DNA of 64,000 nucleotides from Gp6-AA40 sp036407095. Lineage in GTDB: Bacteria; Acidobacteriota; Vicinamibacteria; Vicinamibacterales; UBA2999. Shown piece after piece: positions 8,533-17,044 of the stretch; position 1 is the stretch's first letter; the number at the start of each line of letters is the position of its first letter. The DNA lies in assembly GCA_036407095.1 (NCBI GenBank), contig DASWZV010000066.1:1-64000 (forward strand), read 5' to 3'. The position numbers and the translations under genes are program-made. The notes under the pieces are model-generated. The model was given only the letters and a program-made list of their open reading frames with translations. It was not told the DNA's origin and made no database searches.

Positions 8533-8826
8533 CTATGCTTTGTCGAACGCGATCCGGGTCCGTTCGACCTGGAGCTCGTGGAGCAGCCGCATCACGTTGT
8601 ACGCGGTCATTTCGACCAGCAGCGTCGTCACTTTCGAATGCAGGTCGTCGTTCAACTCGCCTTCCACCTTCTTCATCGCCGCGACCACGCGCTGTTCCTG
8701 GCCGCTCAGCTCCTTCGTGGTCACGACTCCGTCTTCCAGGGCGCTCGTGAACGAAGCGAGCTTGCTCACCTGCTCCTGAATCACCGGATGCTCCGCCTTG
8801 TCATCGAACCAGCTCGCGCGCGCCAT
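8533..8826 (-). CDS. Small helical protein of unknown function, last gene of the PspA/AAA+ operon
   Basis: This is a 97-residue, soluble, almost entirely helical and charged protein; I do not recognise a family. The central part (KELSGQEQRVVAAMKKVEGELND) and the C-terminal part (LLVEMTAYNVMRLLHELQVERT) look like amphipathic helices suited to coiled-coil contacts. It starts 51 bp after the AAA+ ATPase stop and is followed directly by an intrinsic terminator, so it belongs to that operon. An adaptor or substrate-presenting role for the ATPase is only a guess from position and shape. Confidence 0.75.
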   Translation of the reverse strand: MARASWFDDKAEHPVIQEQVSKLASFTSALEDGVVTTKELSGQEQRVVAAMKKVEGELNDDLHSKVTTLLVEMTAYNVMRLLHELQVERTRIAFDKA

Positions 8827-8877
8827 GGGACTCCTCCAATCTCCACAGGTAGGGCGAGTCCTCTCGGACCCGCGGCC

Positions 8878-10647
8878 TCAAAGCTGTTTGACGATCTGCT
8901 TGAGCGCCGTCAGCCGCTCCTGCAGTTTTCCGCGGCCGCCGTTCGCGTTCACCTTCTCGACAATCGCTGACGGCAGAAACTGACGATCCGTACACTCGAG
9001 TGTCGCCGCCGTCTCCTGCAACTCGCGTTCGAGGCCTTGCGTCGACGGCATGAATTGCGAGACCACGTCGGCCAGCGATTCGCGCGTCACGTGATCAGAG
9101 CCGGCAAGCAGCGACGCGCGCCATGCGCGACCGACCATTCCCTCGATGTCCGCGCCCGACAGCTGCCCGCGCTGCTGAATCGGCGGCACGTCCTCGGGCG
9201 CGATTCGCGACCCGAGCTTCCTGGCCAGGATGACGAACATCTGCCGGATTTCGTTCTCGTCGGTGGGGTAGAAGAGCGGGATGTGGACCTCCGCCCGTCC
9301 CTGCCGTTTCAGGTCGATCGGCAGCAGGTCGGGCCGGGCCGTGAGCAGCATCCAGATGATGCGGCCGCGATACGTCGTATCCCCCATCTGCGCCGCGATC
9401 ATCGCAAATACCCGGCTCGACGTGCCCGAGTCTCCATCGGCCTCGCGGCTTCCGAGCGCGGCGTCCGCTTCGTCGACGACGACCACGACCGGGCCCATCG
9501 CGCGCAGCACCGACAGGACATGTTCGAGATTGCCTTCGGTTTCACCGACGTACTTCGATCGGAAGTTCTTCAGGATCACGCACGGAATCCCGATCTCACC
9601 GGCCAGACATTGGGCGACGAACGATTTGCCGGTGCCCACCGGGCCGCAGAGCAGATACCCCATCGGCATGGTGTCGAGTGCGCCCCGCTTCAACAGCTTC
9701 GCGTCTTCCCGCAGTCTCGCTTTCACCGCGTCGTGGCCGACGACCGTGTCGAGTGTCCACTTCGGCTCGATGAATTCGAGCAAGCCCCGGCATTGCCGCT
9801 CGAGCAGGCGTTTCTTCAGCGATCTGAATACGGCGGCGTCGAGCCGTTTGCCGCTCTCTTCGGCGGACTCGACCAGCACGTGAAGGTCGGCGAGCGAGAG
9901 CCCGGCAGTCAGCGTGGCCAGCTCCTTCACGTCGAAATCGGAAAATGTCTTGAGGTCTGCTCCGGGACTGATCGAGGCGTCGATGAACGTCGCGCGTTCC
10001 TCTTCGGTGGGAAGCGGCACTTCGAGTGTGGCGACGTGCGGGTTGCCGGCGAGCCGCGCGTTCATGTCGGAGAGCTTCTCGTCCACGAGCACGAACGCCA
10101 TGTTGAGCCGCTTGACGTGCGGGCTCATCGCCCAATTGAGCATCGTCACGAGTTCGGACGACGCCTGAAGATTCAGTCGGCCCGGTTCGCCCGCAGGAAA
10201 GACGTACGACGCCTGGTCGATGATGACCGCGACGCTCAGGCGGTCGCCGTCGTTGGCCATGATGTTGTTGCGTACGAACCGATCCAGCACGGTGAACGCC
10301 GCCGCCGGGTCTCTCGTGATGGTGCTCAAGTCGCCGACCTTCTTGTTGGCGACGGCAACCATGTCCTTGAGGCGCTTCTCGTCGCGGCCGGCGTAGGCGC
10401 GGAGACCGGTGCCGAGATCGTAGTGGAGCACGAGCGACCAACGGCCGAACAGCTGTTCAGCCAGGAACTCCGCCAGCACGCCGTAGCGGGGTGTCGCCTC
10501 AGCGCTCGCGCGAAACAGATCAACCGTGTTGCCATGCAGGACGAATGCGGCCGTCGTTCCAGAGAAGTAGAGATCGGCCAGCTGCTGCGCCCACGAGGGA
10601 AACCATCGGGGAAGTTCGGTGCGACGACGAGTCGATTCAGGAGTCAT
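8878..10647 (-). CDS. AAA+ ATPase associated with PspA and a membrane coiled-coil protein
   Basis: This 589-residue protein has an N-terminal region of about 300 residues and one classical AAA+ module. The Walker A GPVGTGKS is near residues 332-340 and the Walker B VVVVVDEAD near 389. A sensor/arginine-finger segment (LLTARPDLLPIDLKRQGRAEV) resembles the FtsH/Vps4/proteasomal-ATPase clade. The N-terminal part itself contains AVIIDQASYV and looks like a degenerate first NTPase domain (inference). Its start overlaps the end of the membrane coiled-coil gene by 11 bases. In a PspA-containing operon a remodelling role on PspA-type assemblies, as Vps4 does for ESCRT-III, is plausible but unproven. 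Confidence 0.85.
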   Translation of the reverse strand: MTPESTRRRTELPRWFPSWAQQLADLYFSGTTAAFVLHGNTVDLFRASAEATPRYGVLAEFLAEQLFGRWSLVLHYDLGTGLRAYAGRDEKRLKDMVAVANKKVGDLSTITRDPAAAFTVLDRFVRNNIMANDGDRLSVAVIIDQASYVFPAGEPGRLNLQASSELVTMLNWAMSPHVKRLNMAFVLVDEKLSDMNARLAGNPHVATLEVPLPTEEERATFIDASISPGADLKTFSDFDVKELATLTAGLSLADLHVLVESAEESGKRLDAAVFRSLKKRLLERQCRGLLEFIEPKWTLDTVVGHDAVKARLREDAKLLKRGALDTMPMGYLLCGPVGTGKSFVAQCLAGEIGIPCVILKNFRSKYVGETEGNLEHVLSVLRAMGPVVVVVDEADAALGSREADGDSGTSSRVFAMIAAQMGDTTYRGRIIWMLLTARPDLLPIDLKRQGRAEVHIPLFYPTDENEIRQMFVILARKLGSRIAPEDVPPIQQRGQLSGADIEGMVGRAWRASLLAGSDHVTRESLADVVSQFMPSTQGLERELQETAATLECTDRQFLPSAIVEKVNANGGRGKLQERLTALKQIVKQL

Positions 10648-11506
10648 GTCGCAACACCTGACGGAGGTCGGCTTCGAGAATCGCCGGCGGTTCCTGCAGC
10701 TGGTCGGCGAGGCCGGTGAGCTGCTGCAGTTCGCTCACCGCCTTCTCGGTCTGCCGCATGCTCTCGGCCGCCGAGTCCACCTGGCTGCTGAGGAAATCAG
10801 GATCCTGCCGATTGACCGCCATTTCGGCGAGTGCCTGGATCTTCGCCTCGATTCGATCGAGCTCGACGGAGACGAACTCCGCGTTCTTCTTCGCGCGCTC
10901 GAAATTATCGAGTCGCAGCTCGCCGCTGGCGATGCTGTCCTGCAGCGATCGCACGATCCGTTCGTCGCCGCCGCTCTGCGCCGTCGCGAGATTCTTTCGA
11001 TGTTCGGCCAAGCGCGTCGTGATCTCCTCTTCGTTCATCGATTGCAGGAATCGATTGAGCGCGGCCTTCGACATGAGCAATCGCAGGAACAACCACAGGA
11101 GCCGGTCCAGTCCCGGGGTACGGATTTCCTCGGCGCTGCCGCCCTGGTCGCCGGCCGCGCCGCGTACTCCCGCCGCGATGCTTCTCAGCTCGAGGCAGCG
11201 CGCGTGCAGACGCTGGAACCGCGTCCGCGCATCAGCGGGAAGCCCCGCGAGCATGACGACGAGCGGAACCTGCGGCTGGGACGCGGCAGTGCCCGTCGCG
11301 CCTCCACCGGCTGCGTGTACCTTCGCGTCGATCGCGGCACGGAAGCGGGGAAGCGACACGAGACCGGTGAGGTAGGTCAACTCTCCCGCCGCAACCAGCG
11401 GCAAGAGCACTTGCGGCATCGGCGTCAATGCCGCGGCTGCCGCGCCGCCGACAAAAAACAGCAGGTTCCATCTGAAGAGAAACGCCTCTCGCAGATAGTC
11501 GATCAT
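10637..11506 (-). CDS. Membrane protein with long cytoplasmic coiled coil
   Basis: This 289-residue protein starts at ATG 11506, preceded by AGAGAAG; upstream in-frame codons overlap poorly conserved sequence and were rejected. Two hydrophobic helices lie close together near the N-terminus (LLFFVGGAAAAALTPMPQVLLPLVAAGELTYL, about residues 14-45). The rest is highly charged with heptad character, especially from about residue 150 (EEEITTRLAEHRKNLATAQSG onward), ending in a Gln/Leu-rich helix. No family recognised. It overlaps the AAA+ gene by 11 bases and follows the ABC ATPase, so it could link membrane and ATPase within the PspA system. Confidence 0.75.
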   Translation of the reverse strand: MIDYLREAFLFRWNLLFFVGGAAAAALTPMPQVLLPLVAAGELTYLTGLVSLPRFRAAIDAKVHAAGGGATGTAASQPQVPLVVMLAGLPADARTRFQRLHARCLELRSIAAGVRGAAGDQGGSAEEIRTPGLDRLLWLFLRLLMSKAALNRFLQSMNEEEITTRLAEHRKNLATAQSGGDERIVRSLQDSIASGELRLDNFERAKKNAEFVSVELDRIEAKIQALAEMAVNRQDPDFLSSQVDSAAESMRQTEKAVSELQQLTGLADQLQEPPAILEADLRQVLRHDS

Positions 11507-11565
11507 GCCGGCTTCTCTGGGCGTGTTCTTCTGGGACGGCAGCGGCGGCGGCGTGAAGGCCACGA

Positions 11566-12405
11566 TCAGTCGCCGGCTCGCGTGGATGACGCCATGGTGT
11601 CCATGATGTCGCGAATCTCGCACACCCGTTCGACGAAGCCGGGCTCACGCAGCATTTCCTTCGGCGGGCGATCGGGTGGAGGCACGGTCATCTCGCGGAT
11701 GATCGTGCCGGGTGCCGACGAAAACACGTAGACGCGATCGCCGAGATAGATCGCCTCGTCGATCGAATGCGTCACGAAGAACACCGTTGCTTCCGCTTCC
11801 TTCCACAAATCGACGAGCAACGCCTGCATGTGCAGCCGCGTCGTGGGATCGAGCGCGCCGAACGGCTCGTCCATGAGAATGATGCGGGGCGACAGGATCA
11901 GCGTGCGGGCGATCGCCACGCGTTGACGCATGCCGCCAGAGAGCTCGCCCGGGTATTTGGTGGCGTCGCGCTTCACGTCGAGGCCGACCTTCGCAATCCA
12001 CTCGCGTGCGCGCTCGCGCCGCTCGCGCACCGGCACCCCGCGGCACTCGAGGCCGAAGGCCACGTTATCTTCCACCGTTCTATTGTCGAACGACGTGTAG
12101 TCCTGGAACACCATGCCGCGGTCCGAACCGGGGCTGTCCACAGGCTTTCCGAGGACGTGCACGGTGCCTTCGCTCGCCGGATAGTGCGGACGCAGTCCCG
12201 CGATCAGGCGGAGCACCGTCGACTTGCCGCAGCCCGACGGCCCGAGTATCGCGATGAACTCTCCCTTGCCCGGCAGATCGGACACCGAAAACGTCACGTC
12301 GCGAATCACGGTGCGGCTGCCAAAGCGCTTGGTGACCTTCGCGAAATCGACGACGTTGGGCCGGTCCCGAGGGAGCTCAGACGCGGGCGAGTCGAGGGAG
12401 CTCAC
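11566..12405 (-). CDS. ABC transporter ATP-binding protein (nitrate/sulfonate/taurine type)
   Basis: This 279-residue ATPase would energise the adjacent permease. All hallmark motifs are present: Walker A GPSGCGKST, Q-loop near QDYTSFDN, signature LSGGMRQR, Walker B IILMDEPFGALD, and the switch His in FFVTHSIDEA. Longer in-frame reading upstream overlaps the permease and is not credible. I place the start at GTG 12405, preceded by AGGAG with 5-nt spacing, only 2 bp after the permease stop. The closest families are SsuB/TauB/NrtD. It belongs to the PspA operon rather than a stand-alone transporter locus. Confidence 0.87.
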   Translation of the reverse strand: MSSLDSPASELPRDRPNVVDFAKVTKRFGSRTVIRDVTFSVSDLPGKGEFIAILGPSGCGKSTVLRLIAGLRPHYPASEGTVHVLGKPVDSPGSDRGMVFQDYTSFDNRTVEDNVAFGLECRGVPVRERRERAREWIAKVGLDVKRDATKYPGELSGGMRQRVAIARTLILSPRIILMDEPFGALDPTTRLHMQALLVDLWKEAEATVFFVTHSIDEAIYLGDRVYVFSSAPGTIIREMTVPPPDRPPKEMLREPGFVERVCEIRDIMDTMASSTRAGD

Positions 12406-12407
12406 CG

Positions 12408-13229
12408 TTACTCCTGGACCGCGCGATGAGGGAACAGCCCACGCTGAAACCAGTACAACACGCGATCGATGCTGTAGGCGAGGAGGCCGATGATGATCAG
12501 AATCAGAATGATGTGCTCCGACAGTCCGCGGCGCTGGCTGGTCATCAACAGGTACCCGAGACCGTACTGTGCGTTGATCAACTCGGCGAGCATGATGTAC
12601 CCGAACGCGAGGCCGAAGAGATGCCTGAGGCTGTTGTAAATGTCGGGAATCGCGAGCGCCACGAGTACCTTCGTCACGATCTGCCATGAGCTGGCGCCGA
12701 GTGTCTGCGCCGTCTCCACGTACCGCTCGGGCACGTTCGCGATGGCGGATACGGCATCCGAATAGACGAACGGGACGGTGGCGATGAAGATGAACATCAC
12801 CTTCTGCGCCTCGTCGATACCGAACCAGAGGATCGTCAGCGGGATGAGAGCCGCCACCGGCAGATTGCGCCCGAAGAGCGCCAGCGGCGCACCTGCCGCT
12901 TCGAACACCCGCCAGGCGCCGGCCGCGATGCCGAGCGGCACGCCGACGAGGACCGCCAGCCCGAACCCGATCATCACCCGTTTGAGCGTTGCGGCAATGC
13001 TCTGAACGAGTGCCCGCTCGTTGAGCAGAGTCGGGAAGCTTCGAATGACTTCGCCAGGGCTCGGCAGGATGACGGGCGAGACCAGGCGGTCCTCAGGTCC
13101 CGCCCCCATGGTTGCCAGCCACCACGCGACCACTACGACGGCCATCGCCCCGGCGCCGACGAGTTGGCGCGTCAACCGGGACGGAGGCAATCGAAGCGTG
13201 AGAAACGACGGCTGCGAGTCGGCCGACAT
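12408..13229 (-). CDS. ABC transporter permease (nitrate/sulfonate/taurine type)
   Basis: This is a 273-residue inner-membrane permease with about six hydrophobic helices. The EAA-like cytoplasmic loop that contacts the ATPase is visible as YVETAQTLGASSWQIVTKVL in the middle of the protein. It is like SsuC/TauC permeases. It is followed after 2 bp by the ATPase and preceded by the OmpA-fused substrate-binding protein, giving a complete importer. Its ATG sits directly after a 103-bp dispersed repeat (13231-13333) and has no recognisable Shine-Dalgarno, so the repeat itself forms its translation leader. Confidence 0.87.
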   Translation of the reverse strand: MSADSQPSFLTLRLPPSRLTRQLVGAGAMAVVVVAWWLATMGAGPEDRLVSPVILPSPGEVIRSFPTLLNERALVQSIAATLKRVMIGFGLAVLVGVPLGIAAGAWRVFEAAGAPLALFGRNLPVAALIPLTILWFGIDEAQKVMFIFIATVPFVYSDAVSAIANVPERYVETAQTLGASSWQIVTKVLVALAIPDIYNSLRHLFGLAFGYIMLAELINAQYGLGYLLMTSQRRGLSEHIILILIIIGLLAYSIDRVLYWFQRGLFPHRAVQE

Positions 13230-13230
13230 T

Positions 13231-13333
13231 TACTGGAGTGTTCGGGTCACTTTTGTAGCGGTCGCTCCGTTGTCGCGACCGCGAATCCGCGGGCCAACCA
13301 ACCGGCGGCCCGCTCTAGAAATCGCCGATACAT
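13231..13333 (-). repeat. 103-bp dispersed repeat, copy 1 (in front of the permease)
   Basis: In reverse complement this matches 54196-54299 over its whole length with about a dozen differences. Read on the minus strand it contains two potential hairpins: CGGGCC...GGCCCG and CGGTCGC...GCGACCG. It ends one base before the permease ATG. The other copy ends four bases before the holB GTG, in the same orientation relative to the gene. A short direct repeat (TACATCCCACTACT at about 13329 and 13359) marks its upstream edge here. Confidence 0.8.
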
Positions 13334-13366
13334 CCCACTACTGGATTACTCGGGTCGTACATCCCA

Positions 13367-15097
13367 CTACTTGGAGGGCGCGGCCGCCTCCGCGGGATAC
13401 ACCTTGATCTCGACCCTCCGGTTCTTCGCGTTGTTGTCAGGGTCGGCCGCGTCGGCGGGACGATCCCAGCCGATGCCGGCGGTCGAAAACTGATTGGGCT
13501 GGATCGAGCTGAATTTCTTGACGATCGCTTCCTTCACGGCATTGGCACGATTCAGCGAGAGCTCCTGAACGAGGCTCTTGGGGACTGTGCCCCGCATCGA
13601 GCCGTCCGTGTGCCCTTCGACGATGATGCGAGCGGCGCCGTACTGTCCCGCGAGCTTGCCGACTTCTTCGACGACGAACGACACGTTCGGATCGTACAGC
13701 TCTTCGACCTCTTTCCCGTCGGTGTTGCGCGTGACTTTCTTGGTGAGATCCCACGAGTTCGGGAAGAAGTGAATGACGACCGTCTTGGTGAGGATTTCGT
13801 CTTTCTCGCCCTGCACGGATCCGGCGGTCGCCGGGGCGAAATGGATGTCGTACTCGTTCTTCTGGTTCGCGTATTTCGGCTCGGCGGCGAGTTTCTGGAT
13901 GACCGAGAAGTCCATGACCTGATCGAAGGCCGTCTGCTCGGTGACCGCATTGATCTTCTTGTAGAGGAAGTACGCCGTCGTCCAGGTGCGCTCGAAGTTC
14001 GTCGGGTTGTTCTGATTCAGGAAGAACTCGCGGTTCTCGGCGTAGTTGGTCGAATGCGCGTCGCCGAGCATGCCGAGCGCATCGCTCTCGGGAATCGAAT
14101 AGCCCGTGGCCATCAGTTTGGCCACCTTCTGCTTCGCATCCTGGGCTTTGAGATCGATCATCGCGTCGAAGATCCCGCGTGTCAGCCCTTCGATGATGTC
14201 GGGGTTGTCCTTGGCGAAATCAGCGCGCGCGAACCACACGTCGGCGATCAGTTTGTTCGCCGTCGCGGTCGTCACGAGGATCTTGTTGCCCTTGACCTTT
14301 TCGAGATTGTAGATGTCGGGCGCCCAGCTCACGACACCGGCAAGCCGCTTGTCGGCGTTGAACGCCGCGGCGGCTTGAAACGCGTCCTGCGTGAACTTGA
14401 AGTCGACCTCCGCCGGCTGCACGCCGGCGTTGATCAGGGCGTTGAGCACGAAGTAGTGCGAGGGCGAGTTCTGCGCGAGCGCGATCGTCTTTCCGCGCAG
14501 GTCCGCCATCGTCTTGACCGTATCGCGCACCACGATGCCGTCGCCGCCGTTCGACCAGTCGATCTGCTGGTAGACGCGTGGCATGACCCGCGTGTCCTTC
14601 CGGAGCCCCTCGAGGAACAGCGGCAGCATGTCCAGCGTCGCCCAGCCGACGTGAAGATTGCCGGCTGCGTATGCGTCGCGCATCGCGATCGGATCGTCGA
14701 TGAGCACGAGCTCCACCTTGAAATCCTTGCCGCTGGGAGTCTTCCAGACCTTGCCCGGCTTGAAGCCGTTGTTGGCGTAGATGATCGGGCTCCAGCCGGC
14801 CCAGACGTTGATGGCGAAGCGCACGGTCCGATCCGCCATCGGCTTGTAGCTGGAGATGCCTTTCACCTCGGGCAACCGCGACGCGGCGACGAACTTGTAC
14901 TCCTTGACCGTCGTGATGCCGGAGCTGTCGGGCGCTTCTGCGCCCCCCTTCACCTTCGCGAGCTCGTCGCTCGAGATCTGATCGGCGCCCCGGTTCGGGC
15001 CGATCGCACCGTAGCGCCACAGTGCGAGGCCGACCAGTCCGACCACGACGATGAACACGGCAACGTAGAACGCAGGTCTCGGTTGACCATTCGCCAT
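13367..15097 (-). CDS. NMT1/SsuA-type substrate-binding protein fused to a C-terminal OmpA peptidoglycan-binding domain
   Basis: This is a 576-residue two-domain protein. A single N-terminal membrane helix (residues 10-28) anchors it. Residues of about 85-410 form a periplasmic type-II solute-binding fold as in nitrate/taurine/thiamine-precursor binders (VRFAINVWAGWSPIIYANNG, later GKTIALAQNSPSHYF). From about 430 to the end is an OmpA-like domain with the peptidoglycan-contact motifs EGHTDG (near 492), LSLNRANAVK and NAKNRRVEI. The ATG is preceded by AAGGA. Just downstream lie its permease and ATPase. The OmpA part would hold the receptor on the cell wall, which is unusual for a solute receptor. 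Ligand unknown. Confidence 0.87.
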   Translation of the reverse strand: MANGQPRPAFYVAVFIVVVGLVGLALWRYGAIGPNRGADQISSDELAKVKGGAEAPDSSGITTVKEYKFVAASRLPEVKGISSYKPMADRTVRFAINVWAGWSPIIYANNGFKPGKVWKTPSGKDFKVELVLIDDPIAMRDAYAAGNLHVGWATLDMLPLFLEGLRKDTRVMPRVYQQIDWSNGGDGIVVRDTVKTMADLRGKTIALAQNSPSHYFVLNALINAGVQPAEVDFKFTQDAFQAAAAFNADKRLAGVVSWAPDIYNLEKVKGNKILVTTATANKLIADVWFARADFAKDNPDIIEGLTRGIFDAMIDLKAQDAKQKVAKLMATGYSIPESDALGMLGDAHSTNYAENREFFLNQNNPTNFERTWTTAYFLYKKINAVTEQTAFDQVMDFSVIQKLAAEPKYANQKNEYDIHFAPATAGSVQGEKDEILTKTVVIHFFPNSWDLTKKVTRNTDGKEVEELYDPNVSFVVEEVGKLAGQYGAARIIVEGHTDGSMRGTVPKSLVQELSLNRANAVKEAIVKKFSSIQPNQFSTAGIGWDRPADAADPDNNAKNRRVEIKVYPAEAAAPSK

Positions 15098-15136
15098 CTG
15101 ACAAGTCCTTGTTGGGTGCGTGAACGCGAAGGGCGC

Positions 15137-15296
15137 AATTCAGAATGCAAAATTCAGAATGCAAAATGCAAAATGCAAGATGCAAAATTCAAGATGCGAA
15201 GGACGTTACGGCAGCATGCGGGTTTTGCATTGTGCATTTCGCATTTCGCATTGTGCATTTCGCATTCTGCATTTCGCATTTCGCATTGTGCATTAC
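15137..15296. repeat. Inverted array of heptanucleotide repeats inside the PspA operon
   Basis: Nine consecutive 7-nt units (15137-15199; AATGCAA with AATTCAG, GATGCAA and similar variants) are followed by a 27-nt spacer. Ten units of the inverse type (15227-15296; GCATTTC, GCATTGT, GCATTCT, GCATTAC) come next. The two arms are roughly complementary, so the transcript could form a very long imperfect hairpin. It fills the gap between the PspA gene and the downstream SBP-OmpA gene. It is far more AT-rich than its surroundings and has no coding potential. Confidence 0.9.
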
Positions 15297-15304
15297 ACCG
15301 GTCT

Positions 15305-16066
15305 TTAATTCGTCTGTTTATCCGTTGCTTTGTCGGTCGTCGCCGGTCCGAGGTCCTTGGACGTCTGGGCGATCGGCGTCGTCTCTGGAGATTTGAGACC
15401 GAGCTCGACCTCGAAATTCTGGAGCGCCTGTTCCGCGAGCTGGGCCCGCATCCGGTCTTCGGCGTCGATCTCCGCGATGCCTCTCGCGGAGAGATCGGCG
15501 GCGACGCGCACTTTGCCGCGGTTCTGATCGATCTTCTGCTGGATGACGCTTTCGATCTCGCCGAAGTCGGTCGTCAGGTTCACGTCGAACGTTTCGGAGA
15601 GCTTGGCGATTTCGGCTTCCGCCGCGCTCATCTTCAGCTCGGCGTCGTACTTCTGTATCCGGTCGCGCAGCTCGATCAGCTTCTCGTTCGCGTGCTGAAT
15701 CTTCTTCAGATTGTTGCCGTACGCGGTCTCGTGCATCTGGAGCTGCTGATCGTTGGCGGCGAGTTCTTCCTTCGCCTTCTGCAGCTCGAGCGCGAACTTG
15801 GCCGCGGTCTGGCGATCACCGGCCTTGAGATAGGCGCGCGTCTCGGCCTCGAGTCGCTGGACCTGCGACTTGTTGGCTGCGACCTGGCGGGTCACGCGCT
15901 CGACCAGCCCGCGGTACTGCTCGAGGCCGGTCCGGCCCTCCTTGAGCTGCTCGACGGCACGGTCGTACTCGTAGCGCATCTGTGCAATCGGGTCGGCCTC
16001 CCAGAACAGGTTGGCCACCTTGTTGATCTGTGCCAGGAAAGCCGACCAAAACTTGTGAAGGATCAA
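15305..16066 (-). CDS. PspA/IM30 (Vipp1) family protein
   Basis: This is a 253-residue, almost wholly helical protein of the phage-shock/IM30 family, which polymerises on stressed inner membranes and is structurally related to ESCRT-III. The N-terminal amphipathic helix (MILHKFWSAFLAQINKVANL) is followed by the long coiled-coil hairpin (MRYEYDRAVEQLKEGRTGLEQ and onward). The start is TTG 16066, with AAAGGAG six bases upstream. It lies 30 bp after the VWA gene and ahead of the SBP-OmpA/ABC/AAA+ genes. No PspF-type regulator is nearby, so control must differ from the enterobacterial Psp system. Confidence 0.88.
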   Translation of the reverse strand: MILHKFWSAFLAQINKVANLFWEADPIAQMRYEYDRAVEQLKEGRTGLEQYRGLVERVTRQVAANKSQVQRLEAETRAYLKAGDRQTAAKFALELQKAKEELAANDQQLQMHETAYGNNLKKIQHANEKLIELRDRIQKYDAELKMSAAEAEIAKLSETFDVNLTTDFGEIESVIQQKIDQNRGKVRVAADLSARGIAEIDAEDRMRAQLAEQALQNFEVELGLKSPETTPIAQTSKDLGPATTDKATDKQTN

Positions 16067-16096
16067 GAACCGCTCCTTTGTCGTGGTACGACGAGG

Positions 16097-16894
16097 TTAT
16101 CGCCTGGGGGGTTCCCGTTCGCCGACATCAGGCGCTTCGGCGAGGATTTTGCCCTGGTAGACATCGTCGAGCGCCTTTCGCAGTTCGATGCCATTGCTCG
16201 CGCCGATGACGTCGCCGCCCGCCTCTTTGAGAAAGGCGAACTTCTCAGGGCTGGTGTCGAACGCCACGAAATAGACCTGGACTGCGCCTTCGCTCTTCCG
16301 GAAGATCTCGCGTGCCACATCGTCGGGTGGACGTCCGTTCGTGTTGTCGCCGTCGGTGACGACCAGCAGGTACTTGCGGAACACCCCGGCGCGGTACAGA
16401 TCGGGTCGCGCCTGCAGCATCGCCTCGCCGATCGCCGTGCCGCCGCCCGGTCGCCGCACGGTCGCCAGCGCGCGGCGAATCGCGTCGTGATCGTAGTGCT
16501 GGATCGGCAGCAGTGTGAACGCGTCGCTCGAAAACGTGTAGAGCCCGATCTTGATGGGGAAGTCCGGACGCTTCGTGACGAACGCGTCCGTCGCGTCGAG
16601 CATGGCGTCGAGCGCTTCCTGCGCGACGACGAACTTCGGCCGTGTGTCGCCGGCCGCCCGTTCACGCATCGATCCCGAGGTGTCGACGAGGATCGCTACG
16701 GCCGCGCCCAGGCCTTCCTCGACTTCGGCCTGGTAAGTCGCGGGGTCGTCGATCGTCCCGGTCGCGCGCCTGTCGCCGGCGGACCCACGCCCGCGACCGG
16801 AATCACACGCAGACAGGCACGCGATCAGGCCGACCAGAGTCAGCGTGAAGAGTGCGTCCCGAGAAGGTGGCCTTCGACTGAATTGTCGAAGCAT
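16097..16894 (-). CDS. Lipoprotein with a von Willebrand factor A domain
   Basis: This 265-residue protein starts with a lipoprotein signal peptide ending LSAC (lipidated Cys 30). It then has one VWA domain with a complete metal-ion-dependent adhesion site: DTSGS (71-75), Thr 154 in GGGTAIGEA, and TDGDN (181-185). VWA domains bind protein partners through Mg2+, here outside the inner membrane. It is encoded just upstream of PspA in the same direction and is a candidate periplasmic scaffold for the OmpA-fused receptor. The partner is not known. Confidence 0.87.
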   Translation of the reverse strand: MLRQFSRRPPSRDALFTLTLVGLIACLSACDSGRGRGSAGDRRATGTIDDPATYQAEVEEGLGAAVAILVDTSGSMRERAAGDTRPKFVVAQEALDAMLDATDAFVTKRPDFPIKIGLYTFSSDAFTLLPIQHYDHDAIRRALATVRRPGGGTAIGEAMLQARPDLYRAGVFRKYLLVVTDGDNTNGRPPDDVAREIFRKSEGAVQVYFVAFDTSPEKFAFLKEAGGDVIGASNGIELRKALDDVYQGKILAEAPDVGEREPPRR

Positions 16895-17044
16895 TCAGCG
16901 CACTCTACCTGCCGCGCCTGGTTTACGCAACAACCGCCGCTGAAGCAACGTGGGATGCCGACACGCGGCATGAGCGCATTGAAAAGAGTGTCGGGACTCA
17001 GACGCTTCAATTGTTCGAGGGTGATCGGTCCAGGGTCGGAGCGA

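Noticed and set aside
9037..10719. 560-residue open frame on the plus strand
   Set aside because: Antisense to the AAA+ ATPase gene, whose Walker motifs fix the coding strand.
15137..15296. Possible CRISPR array
   Set aside because: Units are 7 nt with no unique spacers, and the second half is inverted; no cas gene is present.
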